Positions 1-6,616 are shown, counted from the first letter of the stretch. The stretch is 8,818 bases of DNA from Porphyromonadaceae bacterium (GCA_021199145.1 JAJQIP010000077.1:1-8818); one strand, 5' to 3'. A program made the numbers and translations. The notes: generated by a model not told the origin, from the letters alone.

Positions 1-227
1 ACTTTTTGGGCTACGGTCTTCTGATGTTGTGGGTATGCCGTCGATATTACGGTATGCGGCTGAGAGGACCGTGGTATGGTGTTGCCGGATGGGTTATTGC
101 CGGTTGTGCCGCTGTCTCCCTCCTCTATCGGATAGGCACTACCGGATCGCTGATTGCCGCCGTGACCTGTGCGGTCGCTGTTTCAGCGGTGGCGTTGTGG
201 CGGTTGAAAAGACTCCTTTCTTTGTGA
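1..227 (+). CDS. C-terminal end of a membrane protein, probably a Wzx-type oligosaccharide flippase (5' partial)
   Basis: The open frame enters from the left edge (first full codon at base 3) and stops at TGA 225-227, so only about 74 C-terminal residues are visible. They hold two or three hydrophobic segments (GYGLLMLWV, then a stretch starting PWYGVAGWVIAG, then SLIAAVTCAVAVSAVAL) and end in a basic tail, RLKRLLSL. The pattern of a hydrophobic helix, then RRYYGMR, then further helices resembles the C-terminus of Bacteroidales polysaccharide flippases, where a GRKYY-type motif occupies the same place. Such proteins move lipid-linked oligosaccharide repeat units across the inner membrane. The adjoining glycosyltransferase genes support this, but the fragment is too short to exclude another polytopic protein such as a Wzy polymerase. 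The stop lies 11 bp from the stop of the convergent gene, so the two transcripts must end close to or inside each other. Confidence 0.5.
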   Translation, partial: FLGYGLLMLWVCRRYYGMRLRGPWYGVAGWVIAGCAAVSLLYRIGTTGSLIAAVTCAVAVSAVALWRLKRLLSL

Positions 228-238
228 TTTTCGGACTC

Positions 239-1339
239 TTAATGGCGTTCCCAAAAATCGAGGTATTGTCGGGCGACATCGATATAGTTGTGGTGCTTTT
301 CGACAAAAGTACGACTGTCGGCACACCGTTGGGGTAACTCTTTTTTCCCTTTGATAATGTTCTCTACTAACGTATAGAGCTGCTGGGAATCGGGTATGGC
401 GTTGAAGATGGGGTGTAATTGATTCTCTCCGATGAAGGTATAGTATTCGGGTTCGGCTCCGCTTACGGCACATAGTCCTTGTGACATGGCTTGTAGGGCA
501 TTGGTGGCTGGTGTGTAGGAGTAGAGCTGGTCCATGAGGATATGGGATGACCGCATCGATTCCAGATAGGCGGAGAGGGGCAGGGAAACCACTCGTTTTA
601 TCTCGCACTCCTCGGGGTATTTCTTCTGGATGGCCAGGAGTACCTCATCGAAAATGTCGGTTCCTTTCAAAGCGCTGCGTTCCCGTTGTATGCCGAGGAA
701 GAAACGTACGGGAATATTTTCTCCCCATCGGTTGTCGGGAGCGATATCCTCGGATAGATGTATGGGAATGGGCAGATAGGCCAGTTTCTCCGGAAACTCG
801 TTTTGGTAGCTGACGTAATATTCGTACAGACAGGCGGCAATGCCGTCGCAACGCTCGGCGATATATCGGTTGAGACTTTTCAGCGGCTCACTACACCATG
901 CCTTTACGGTTTTCTGGCATCCGGGATAGCTGCGCAACTGCCCGTCGATGTAAAAGTCGGAATAGCGGAACGCCCCTTTTTGACAGGCAGTTACATAGTA
1001 AAAATCGGTACCAAGCGCATCGAGGAATATTTTGGCATTGTGTCGTCGCAAATAGTCAAATACGAGACGGTTCTTCTCCGGACGTAAATGGAGGAATACC
1101 GGATTGGAAAGCTGCACGACATCGTATCGGTGGAATGTGGGCAGATGCCGGAGAATGGCAAAGAGGTAACGGACAGAGCCCCCTATGCCGTAACCGTTAC
1201 GGGTCAGGTCAATGTTCCGACGGTTGGCCATGAATCCACTACCTGCCGAAGCGACGGTCACATCATGTCCCAAGACACGCAACCCTTCGGCCAATGTCCA
1301 ATGCAGATTACTCGCTTCTCCCAACAACAGTATTTTCAT
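239..1339 (-). CDS. Glycosyltransferase, GT-B fold, GT4-like
   Basis: This 366-residue protein probably transfers a sugar from an activated donor to a growing surface glycan at the cytoplasmic face of the inner membrane. The N-terminus (MKILLLGEASNLHWTLAEGL) is a Rossmann strand-loop-helix of the kind that opens GT-B enzymes, followed by GHDVTVAS. A second Rossmann unit begins near residue 210 with RFFLGIQRERSALKGTDIF (212-230), where R221 and K225 sit where GT4 enzymes place their donor-phosphate contacts. The donor-site stretch, residues 267-300, reads ILMDQLY...ATNALQAMSQG...AEPEYY, with a late acidic motif in the usual place. Length is normal for the family. The ATG at 1337-1339 lies inside the end of the upstream gene, a 32-bp overlap, which implies co-transcription and coupled translation. 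No signal peptide or membrane helix is seen. Donor and acceptor cannot be predicted. Confidence 0.8.
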   Translation of the reverse strand: MKILLLGEASNLHWTLAEGLRVLGHDVTVASAGSGFMANRRNIDLTRNGYGIGGSVRYLFAILRHLPTFHRYDVVQLSNPVFLHLRPEKNRLVFDYLRRHNAKIFLDALGTDFYYVTACQKGAFRYSDFYIDGQLRSYPGCQKTVKAWCSEPLKSLNRYIAERCDGIAACLYEYYVSYQNEFPEKLAYLPIPIHLSEDIAPDNRWGENIPVRFFLGIQRERSALKGTDIFDEVLLAIQKKYPEECEIKRVVSLPLSAYLESMRSSHILMDQLYSYTPATNALQAMSQGLCAVSGAEPEYYTFIGENQLHPIFNAIPDSQQLYTLVENIIKGKKELPQRCADSRTFVEKHHNYIDVARQYLDFWERH

Positions 1340-2150
1340 GAGTCCGGCAATGTTTGAGATAGTAGATAATCCCGTACCAACTTTGGAATAGGAGCAGGAA
1401 AAAGGAGGCTTTGTGTTGACAGGCCCCTATAAGGGCGAACTTTACCATACGTAGCCAGGCACTTGCACCAAACAGGTGGTAATTGACAGCCCCTTTGGCC
1501 CGCATGACTCCTTTGTCGGTGTAGGCCCGTTTGCCTGTACTTTCATAAGGGGCATCTACAATATAATAGGGGAAAAACCAGACAGAAAAACCGGCTTGGG
1601 AAGCATCGTGCAGCCACACCTCCTCCTCTCCGCAAATCAATATCTTCGTCCCGAGACCGAAGTGCTCGTTAAATAAAATTCGATTTTTCAGACGACCAAC
1701 CCGGAAAGCCAGTTCCATAGAGCTGGGATAGAGTCCTTTGGGCCTGTTCTCGTAGGGACAGGCTCTGGAGGGGTATGGCTTTATGGGGTCGTGTGTGGCG
1801 GTATGGAGCATGAACTGGGCGATATCGACTTCCGGATGCGCTTCAAAGACGCTAAGTATGCGGTCAAAATAGTCCGCTGTATAGCGGCAGTCATCATCGG
1901 CTATTAAAGCAACATCGGCCGTCGCTGCCTGGAGGGCATGATTCCGGTTACGGCTTAGCCCTATCCCTTCGAGAAAGAGCAGTTTCACATCCCTGCGGGT
2001 TTGCAGTTCTTCCGGGATTTGCCGGAGAAAGCGCTTTTCTGTATATTGCATGGAAACGATATAAGATATGTCCGGACGGAAGGGGAGCAACATTGCCGGC
2101 ACTTGGGCAATCCGTTCGTTATAGGTACATATCAAAATGTCGAGTTTCAT
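1308..2150 (-). CDS. Glycosyltransferase, GT-A fold, family 2-like
   Basis: A 280-residue inverting glycosyltransferase, probably adding one sugar in assembly of the local surface polysaccharide. It begins MKLDILICTYNER, the nucleotide-binding first strand of GT2 enzymes (usual form: hIIhTYNR). EGIGLSRNRNHALQAA (61-76) precedes the metal-binding acidic cluster IADDDCRY, with D85-D87 as the DxD equivalent. CGEEEVWLHDASQAG (173-187) occupies the position of the catalytic-base ED motif. A hydrophobic stretch at about 237-265 may tether the C-terminus to the membrane. I start at ATG 2148-2150. An in-frame TTG at 2174 would add eight residues, but it lies inside the predicted -7 promoter element (2172-2179) and so would not be transcribed. 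This is the first gene of a two-gene minus-strand operon, and its end overlaps the next start by 32 bp. Confidence 0.8.
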   Translation of the reverse strand: MKLDILICTYNERIAQVPAMLLPFRPDISYIVSMQYTEKRFLRQIPEELQTRRDVKLLFLEGIGLSRNRNHALQAATADVALIADDDCRYTADYFDRILSVFEAHPEVDIAQFMLHTATHDPIKPYPSRACPYENRPKGLYPSSMELAFRVGRLKNRILFNEHFGLGTKILICGEEEVWLHDASQAGFSVWFFPYYIVDAPYESTGKRAYTDKGVMRAKGAVNYHLFGASAWLRMVKFALIGACQHKASFFLLLFQSWYGIIYYLKHCRTHENTVVGRSE

Positions 2151-2171
2151 AAAGGGGATGACTAACTCTTG

Positions 2172-2179
2172 CAAATATA
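2172..2179 (-). promoter_or_regulatory. Bacteroidota-type -7 promoter element for the minus-strand glycosyltransferase operon
   Basis: Read on the minus strand, these bases are TATATTTG, a perfect match to TAnnTTTG, the -7 element used by the Bacteroidota primary sigma factor. The last G is 22 bp from the ATG at 2150, leaving a leader of roughly 15 nt. No clear TTG-type -33 box lies 19-21 bp upstream, so the promoter may be weak or aided by a factor. The stretch from 2151 to 2287 is the divergent intergenic region and holds no gene. Confidence 0.55.
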
Positions 2180-2287
2180 CCTTTTTAGGAAGAATTTTTC
2201 GACATCTATTCGGATAGAAAAACAGTCCGTTGACAAGTGAAGAGTCGTTTTGCGGGAAATATCGGAGAAAATCGTTTACTTTGTGAT

Positions 2288-3226
2288 ATGGAGATGACGA
2301 TAATCATACCGGTGTATAATCGGGCGGCCGTGGTTGAAAAGACACTGCTTTCCGTATTTCGGCAATCCTATCGTCCACTCCACCTGATTTTGGTGGATAA
2401 CTGTTCGACAGATGATTCGTTGGTCGTATTGAAATCTTTTCAAGAGAGGTATGATTCGTCCGTTTTACGGGTGACTGTATGTGAAGAACCTGTCTTGGGG
2501 GCTCCTTTCGCCCGGAATGCCGGATTGCGGAGGGCCACTTCGGAATGGGTGATGTTCTTTGACTCTGACGATGAGATGTGTCCGGGGGAAATCGCCCGGA
2601 TTGTCCAAACCATACGGGAAGGTCCGTCTCTCGATATTGTCGGTTTCCCGGTCTGGTTACGCTCTCCTGCCGGTCGGTTGCGCCGGAAACGGACCTCTTT
2701 TACGGGGAAGATGAAGGCTCAGATATTCCACAGTGTGTTGAGTACCTCATGTTTTGCCGTGCGGAGGACTTATCTGGTGGCGGCAGGGGGATGGAACGAA
2801 TCCTTGTCCCGATGGCAGGATTGGGAATTGGGCATACGCCTGTTGTCGCATGTTCCCCGAATCGCTTGGATAAAACGCCCTCCGTTGGCGGTTGTCCAGG
2901 AGAGTGCCGATAGCATTACCGGCAACGGATATGCCCGTTCTCATGCGGCATTGGTACAGGCCATTGATGCGGCGGCTTCTTCGATACAGGCTTCGAATCT
3001 TCCCGATAAGGAGCGGTTGTCCCGATGTGTGTATTCCCGTCTGGCGGAGTTGTCGGGACTTTATCTGAGAGAAGACGCTCCGGATTTGAGCCAAGAGGCT
3101 TGGTCGCTCTTTTTGCAACGGGTGGAGTTGTCGGCCGGACGACAAATGTTGTGCCGTAGGATAAGGCGATATATCGCTTGTGGCGGACGCTTGGGAGGGC
3201 GGATTCTCTCTCTTGTTGTCCGATAA
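2288..3226 (+). CDS. Glycosyltransferase family 2
   Basis: A 312-residue GT-A enzyme, likely inverting, expected to act in the cytoplasm on the lipid-linked glycan. Visible motifs are TIIIPVYNRAAVVEKTLLSV (4-23; donor-binding strand and helix), ILVDNCSTDDS (34-44; uridine-binding aspartate), GAPFARNAGL (71-80) and FFDSDDE (90-96, the DxDD metal site). CFAVRR...GGWNESLSRWQDWELGIRL (155-184) matches the GT2 acceptor and catalytic-base region, with the DWEL aspartate in the ED position. The arginine-rich C-terminus (RRIRRYIACGGRLGGR) may associate with the membrane. I chose ATG 2288. ATG 2294, two codons on (MTIIIPVYN), is equally plausible. A GTG at 2237 would add 17 residues without family support. 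The upstream promoter is unclear: TTACTTTG (2276-2283) is a one-mismatch -7 element that would leave almost no leader. Confidence 0.85.
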   Translation: MEMTIIIPVYNRAAVVEKTLLSVFRQSYRPLHLILVDNCSTDDSLVVLKSFQERYDSSVLRVTVCEEPVLGAPFARNAGLRRATSEWVMFFDSDDEMCPGEIARIVQTIREGPSLDIVGFPVWLRSPAGRLRRKRTSFTGKMKAQIFHSVLSTSCFAVRRTYLVAAGGWNESLSRWQDWELGIRLLSHVPRIAWIKRPPLAVVQESADSITGNGYARSHAALVQAIDAAASSIQASNLPDKERLSRCVYSRLAELSGLYLREDAPDLSQEAWSLFLQRVELSAGRQMLCRRIRRYIACGGRLGGRILSLVVR

Positions 3227-3247
3227 AGAAAAATTTCCCTATCTTTG
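3216..3247 (+). promoter_or_regulatory. Promoter for the second plus-strand glycosyltransferase
   Basis: A perfect Bacteroidota -7 element, TATCTTTG (3240-3247), is preceded at a 21-bp gap by TTG (3216-3218) as a -33 element, which falls inside the last codons of the upstream gene. The -7 element ends 22 bp before the ATG at 3269, giving a leader of about 15 nt. The downstream gene can therefore be transcribed independently of the gene before it, although read-through is also likely across the 42-bp gap. Confidence 0.6.
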
Positions 3248-3268
3248 TTTATCCAAAAGCCTTGATAT

Positions 3269-4297
3269 ATGCTCGAAGTCAGTATTATCATTCCGGTATA
3301 TAATGGAATCTCGTATATCGACAAGTGCCTTGATGCGATTGTCGCATCGGGGGCACCGACCGACAAATATGAGATAATTGCCGTGGATGATAATTCTACG
3401 GACGGCTCTTTGGAAAAATTGCAGGCTTTGGAGGCAAATATCGGCAATATGCGGGTATATCACCGCCGGAAAGCCGGACCGGGTGGCGCCCGGAATCTGG
3501 GACTGAATTACGCCAAAGGACGGTATATCATGTTCGTTGATGTCGATGACCGGGTTAATTCCCGGGAGTTCGCACAATTGGTGAATGTCTTGATTGGCCT
3601 GTATGACCACCAGATTATCGGTTTTGATTGTGTGAAGGTGGATGCGCAAGGGACAGAAACACCTTTCCACGAATTTGTATTGCCCTATTGCCGGGAGATG
3701 ACTGGAACGGACTATATGGGGCGTTATCCGTTGATGGGAGTCTTGTGGGGCTATCTGTTCAACCGCTCTTTCTTGCTCAAACTGAATGTCCGTTTCCTCG
3801 AAAAGAGTGTCCTGGAAGATGAGGATTTTGTCACCCGGGTTTTCAGCCGTGCGGAGTCGGTGACATTCCTCCCGATACAACTTTACTATTATTATGCCGA
3901 GAATAAATCGGGATTAAGCAATATTCCCGAGATAGAACATCAATCCCGGCTTATGCGTGACCGGCTGTCGGTCATCACGGGATTGAAACGGATGCGGGAG
4001 GCGGTATGTGACCCGCAACTTGAAGCCGGACTTGACCGTAAATTGTGTGACTTGTCGGTCGATACGATACGCATACTTATCAACAAGCCGTATGAGAAAG
4101 AGCAGATGGCCGAGGCTCTCGAGAATCTTTCCAAACAGGGCCTTTATCCGTTGCCCCAAGGGGATTACGGGAAGTATTACAGTCGCTTGCGCCGTGCGAC
4201 AAGCACTCTCCGGAAAATTGTAAGATGGAAACGTCGTCGCTCCGGTGTGATATGGCGTTATTGGGCCTGGCATTTTCTTCATTTGCGTCTTTCCTGA
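3269..4297 (+). CDS. Glycosyltransferase family 2
   Basis: A 342-residue GT2 enzyme of the type common in Bacteroidales capsule and O-antigen loci. The GT-A domain fills the first 200 or so residues: VSIIIPVYNGISYIDKCLDA (4-23), IIAVDDNSTDGSLEKL (36-51), the GPGGARNLGL acceptor loop (70-79), and FVDVDDR (89-95) with the DxDD metal-binding aspartates. YLFNRSFL and LEDEDFVTRVF (182-192) supply the catalytic-base ED motif in the usual EDxxF form. LPIQLYYYYAENKSGLSN (201-218) is the typical end of the catalytic domain. The C-terminal 120 residues are helical-looking and end in a very basic segment (RKIVRWKRRRSG) that may contact membrane lipid. All key residues are present and length is normal. 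The sugar specificity cannot be assigned. The gene is the last of the glycan block on this strand, with 159 bp before the regulator gene. Confidence 0.87.
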   Translation: MLEVSIIIPVYNGISYIDKCLDAIVASGAPTDKYEIIAVDDNSTDGSLEKLQALEANIGNMRVYHRRKAGPGGARNLGLNYAKGRYIMFVDVDDRVNSREFAQLVNVLIGLYDHQIIGFDCVKVDAQGTETPFHEFVLPYCREMTGTDYMGRYPLMGVLWGYLFNRSFLLKLNVRFLEKSVLEDEDFVTRVFSRAESVTFLPIQLYYYYAENKSGLSNIPEIEHQSRLMRDRLSVITGLKRMREAVCDPQLEAGLDRKLCDLSVDTIRILINKPYEKEQMAEALENLSKQGLYPLPQGDYGKYYSRLRRATSTLRKIVRWKRRRSGVIWRYWAWHFLHLRLS

Positions 4298-4368
4298 ATT
4301 TTTTGAAAGGATATTTTCCTTGGAGGAAGGAGATAGCTTTGCCAAGGACAGTAAATGGACCTTTGGGG

Positions 4369-4399
4369 TTGCGGCTTTGACCTGAATTTTGTATTTTTG
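4369..4399 (+). promoter_or_regulatory. Promoter of the two-component system operon
   Basis: TTG (4369-4371) and a perfect -7 element TATTTTTG (4392-4399) are separated by 20 bp, close to the optimum for the Bacteroidota primary sigma factor. The predicted start near 4405 gives a leader of about 50 nt before ATG 4457, ending in an A-rich stretch without a Shine-Dalgarno sequence. No copy of the TTCTAA repeat seen before mgtA was found here, so there is no visible sign of autoregulation. The rest of 4298-4456 holds only short, weak inverted repeats and no gene. Confidence 0.65.
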
Positions 4400-4456
4400 C
4401 ACTAACTTTACTTATGCCCTAGGAAAAATTTCTCGGGGAAAAACGATTGAGAAAAT

Positions 4457-5143
4457 ATGCAGAAGATATTAATCGTGGAGGACGAGAAGAGGGTGGCCGA
4501 TTTGTTGAAAATCGGATTGGAAGAGAATGGTTACCAAACGATGGTCGCTTACGACGGCGTGATGGGGTTGCGCCTCTTCCGGTCGAATTCGTTTCAATTG
4601 ATTATTTCGGATATTATTTTGCCCAAAATGGATGGTCTTGAACTGTGCAAAGAGGTGCGCAAGACCGATGAGCATATCCCTATTCTGCTGCTGACAGCTT
4701 TGGGAACAGCGGATGATAAGGTAGACGGTTTCGAAGCCGGTGCGGACGATTATATGATAAAACCCTTCGATTTCAGAGAGTTGATAGCCCGAGTGAAGGT
4801 GTTGACCAAGCGATATGCCACCTCCCCTACTATGCCCCAGAAGCAGGTCGCCTATGCGGATTTGTTGGTTGACCCCAGTCGACGGGAGGTCTTTCGGGGA
4901 AACACGCCTATCAAACTCTCCCCGAAGGAATACAATTTGCTCTTCTATTTGGTGGAGAATGCCGAGCGGGTCATTAGCCGTGTAGAGATTGCCGAGAAGG
5001 TCTGGAACACTCATTTTGATACAGGAACCAATTTTATTGATGTTTACATCAATTATTTGCGCAAGAAGATTGACCGCAATTTTGAAGTCAAGCTTATCCA
5101 TACCAAACCGGGTATAGGGTTTATTTTGTCGGAAAAGCTATGA
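4457..5143 (+). CDS. OmpR/PhoB-family DNA-binding response regulator
   Basis: A 228-residue transcription factor that is phosphorylated by its partner kinase and binds DNA as a dimer. The receiver domain (about 2-115) has the acidic pair E8/D9 in ILIVEDE, phosphoacceptor D52 in LIISDIILPKMDG, the switch threonine T80 in ILLLTA, and K102 in YMIKPFDFREL. The C-terminal winged-helix domain (about 130-226) shows LVDPSRREVFRG, then LSPKEYNLLFYLVENAERVI with the recognition-helix region VWNTHFDTGTNFIDVYINYL, and closes HTKPGIGFIL, all typical of the OmpR/CusR group. Length is standard and no key residue is missing. Its stop overlaps the kinase start in ATGA (5140-5143), so the pair is translationally coupled. 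The 11-bp-phased repeats before mgtA are of the kind this family binds, which makes mgtA the likeliest visible target (inference). Confidence 0.93.
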   Translation: MQKILIVEDEKRVADLLKIGLEENGYQTMVAYDGVMGLRLFRSNSFQLIISDIILPKMDGLELCKEVRKTDEHIPILLLTALGTADDKVDGFEAGADDYMIKPFDFRELIARVKVLTKRYATSPTMPQKQVAYADLLVDPSRREVFRGNTPIKLSPKEYNLLFYLVENAERVISRVEIAEKVWNTHFDTGTNFIDVYINYLRKKIDRNFEVKLIHTKPGIGFILSEKL

Positions 5144-6507
5144 AAATAAGGACTATCCTTACGCTTAAGATTACGTGCGTAACGGTCGTTGTCTTCCTTT
5201 TGTGTATGGGGCTGATTTATTGGAACAGTGAGCGGATGCGCAGTCAGACCTTTTTCCAAGAGTTGAAAGATGAGGCCATTACGGAAGCCTATCTTTTTCT
5301 TGAAGAGCAGGTCGATGTCCAGGAAATACAGTCGATATATTCTTCTAACAAAACTTTTTTCAACGAATTATCTCTCTATACGGATTGCTTTGAACTGCTT
5401 TATCAGGATGTCCGGCAGAAGGAAATTATCCAGGAATCTAAAAAATTATTTGATGATGTTCTTCACCGGAAGGAGGTGAGGTTTTATACGGGCAAATACC
5501 AGTGTATAGGTCTGCTCTATCGGCTTGACGGGAACAGTTATGTTATCCTGGCTGCGGCGTACGATGAGTATGGAAGGAGCAATTTGGCCCATTTGTGGAA
5601 GACGCTCTCTTTACTGTTTGTTGTGGGGGTTGCCCTATTGTTCGTCTCCGGGTACTTTTTGGTTCGGATTTCTCTATTGCGTCCTATACAGCGTATTGTC
5701 GATGAGGCGGAGAGCATTACGGCCCCTCATCTGGAACAGCGCCTTCCAATCAAGAACCAAAAGGATGAGTTGGGGGAGTTATGTACCGCTTTTAACGCTT
5801 TGTTGGAACGGTTGGAGACATCGTTCAATGCGCAGAAGATGTTTATCAGTAATGTGTCGCATGAGTTGCGTACGCCTTTGGCTACACTTATTGCCGGACT
5901 GGACTTATGTCTCCAAAAAGAGCGTTCGGAAGAGCAGTATCGGGAGGCCATACGGGATTCCTTGCAAGACGCCCAGCGAATGACCAAGTTAATCGACGGA
6001 TTGCTCTATTTGGCCGAGGCGGATTATCAGAAAGAACAGGTCAAGATGCAGGAGATTCGTCTGGATGAACTGTTGCTCGATGTGCGGGAGTTCATTTTGC
6101 GGGCGCATCCGGAGTATCACATTGAACTGCTTTTCGGACAGGATGAGGCTGATGATGACCGACAGATTACGGTGACGGGTAATTTCTATCTCCTCAATAT
6201 CGCCTTTTCCAACTTGATGGAAAACAATTGCAAATATTCGGCCAATAACTCTTCGCTGGTCCAAATCTCCTTTTGGGATAAATGGAGTATCGTCTACTTT
6301 TCGGATAACGGGAGCGGCATGACCGAAACGGATAAACAGCACCTCTTCACCCTTTTTTATCGGGGAGAACATCACAAGGAGGTAGAGGGACATGGCATCG
6401 GTATGGCATTGGTGCAGAAAATAATCCACCTCCATCAAGGTTCTCTGGCCGTATATTCGCAAGAGGGAGAGGGTACGACTTTTGTCATTAAGTTGCCTCA
6501 TGTCTAA
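5140..6507 (+). CDS. Membrane sensor histidine kinase, CusS-like architecture
   Basis: A 455-residue inner-membrane kinase. Transmembrane helix 1 (about 8-28) and helix 2 (about 155-175) flank a periplasmic sensor domain of about 125 residues. HAMP follows (about 177-229, starting after RISLLRPIQ). The HisKA helix carries FISNVSHELRTPLATL with phosphoacceptor H241. The ATPase domain has the N box NLMENNCKYS (358-367), the G1 box DNGSGM (389-394), the F box LFTLFYRG and the G2 box GHGIGMALV (417-425). All catalytic motifs are intact, so it should be an active kinase/phosphatase for the regulator encoded just before it. The sensor domain is acidic (21 Asp/Glu against 14 Lys/Arg in residues 29-151) and has two cysteines, C83 and C122. 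It resembles no sensor family I can name. An acidic periplasmic patch and the adjacent mgtA suggest cation sensing, but this is inference. Confidence 0.92.
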   Translation: MKIRTILTLKITCVTVVVFLLCMGLIYWNSERMRSQTFFQELKDEAITEAYLFLEEQVDVQEIQSIYSSNKTFFNELSLYTDCFELLYQDVRQKEIIQESKKLFDDVLHRKEVRFYTGKYQCIGLLYRLDGNSYVILAAAYDEYGRSNLAHLWKTLSLLFVVGVALLFVSGYFLVRISLLRPIQRIVDEAESITAPHLEQRLPIKNQKDELGELCTAFNALLERLETSFNAQKMFISNVSHELRTPLATLIAGLDLCLQKERSEEQYREAIRDSLQDAQRMTKLIDGLLYLAEADYQKEQVKMQEIRLDELLLDVREFILRAHPEYHIELLFGQDEADDDRQITVTGNFYLLNIAFSNLMENNCKYSANNSSLVQISFWDKWSIVYFSDNGSGMTETDKQHLFTLFYRGEHHKEVEGHGIGMALVQKIIHLHQGSLAVYSQEGEGTTFVIKLPHV

Positions 6508-6514
6508 ATATACA

Positions 6515-6528
6515 GGACGATTTCGTCC
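6515..6528 (+). terminator. Small hairpin after the kinase gene, possible weak terminator
   Basis: GGACG (6515-6519) and CGTCC (6524-6528) can form a 5-bp GC-rich stem with an ATTT loop, starting 8 bp after the kinase stop. A T-rich but C-interrupted tract (6536-6550) begins 8 bp later rather than directly after the stem, so intrinsic termination would be inefficient at best. It may instead stabilise the mRNA 3' end. Confidence 0.3.
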
Positions 6529-6545
6529 GTAGGAGTTTCTTCCTT

Positions 6546-6590
6546 TTCTTAATGATTTTCTAATACCATTCTAACGGTTTTCTAATAAAG
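6546..6590 (+). promoter_or_regulatory. Operator-like array of 11-bp-phased direct repeats upstream of mgtA
   Basis: Three perfect TTCTAA hexamers start at 6558, 6569 and 6580, exactly 11 bp apart. A degenerate copy, TTCTTAAT, starts at 6546, 12 bp earlier. Copies two and four extend to TTTTCTAATA. Direct half-sites one helical turn apart are the usual binding pattern of OmpR/PhoB-family regulators, and such a regulator is encoded 1.4 kb upstream. The last repeat ends where the -33 element of the mgtA promoter would be expected, the position from which PhoB-type proteins activate. That this regulator binds here is inference. Confidence 0.6.
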
Positions 6591-6608
6591 CCTCTAAAAA
6601 TGGAGGTC

Positions 6609-6616
6609 TACCTTTG
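6609..6616 (+). promoter_or_regulatory. -7 promoter element of mgtA lacking a -33 box
   Basis: TACCTTTG matches TAnnTTTG perfectly. No TTG occurs 19-21 bp upstream. That position is taken by the last TTCTAA repeat and the bases after it, so the promoter probably depends on an activator. Transcription would start near 6622, leaving a leader of about 40 nt that ends in an A-rich stretch (about 6645-6660). The leader is too short to hold an M-box-type magnesium riboswitch. Confidence 0.6.

Noticed and set aside
2276..2283. TTACTTTG as the -7 element of the plus-strand GT2 gene at 2288
   Set aside because: It has one mismatch at a key position, the nearest upstream TTTG (2249-2252) is 23 bp away, and transcription would start on or past the ATG. 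It is too weak to annotate.
2237..2287. GTG-initiated extension of the plus-strand GT2 gene (17 extra residues)
   Set aside because: GT2 proteins normally begin a few residues before the hIIIPVYN strand. The extension has no family support, while two ATG codons (2288 and 2294) sit at the expected place.
3239..3880. 213-codon open frame on the minus strand opposite the last glycosyltransferase
   Set aside because: The plus strand carries all GT2 motifs. The antisense frame has no recognisable domain and would overlap the promoter at 3216-3247.
4307..4328. Terminator after the last glycosyltransferase gene
   Set aside because: Two mutually exclusive 5-bp stems (AAGGA/TCCTT and TTCCT/AGGAA) are possible, but neither is followed by a T tract.
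4469..5101. 210-codon open frame on the minus strand opposite the response regulator
   Set aside because: It lies fully inside the well-supported regulator gene and shows no domain. It is an antisense shadow.
6591..6606. CCTCT / GGAGG inverted repeat between the TTCTAA array and the mgtA -7 element
   Set aside because: The stem is 5 bp with one wobble pair and lies upstream of the predicted transcription start. It has no T tract, so it is not a terminator, and it is too short to support as an operator.
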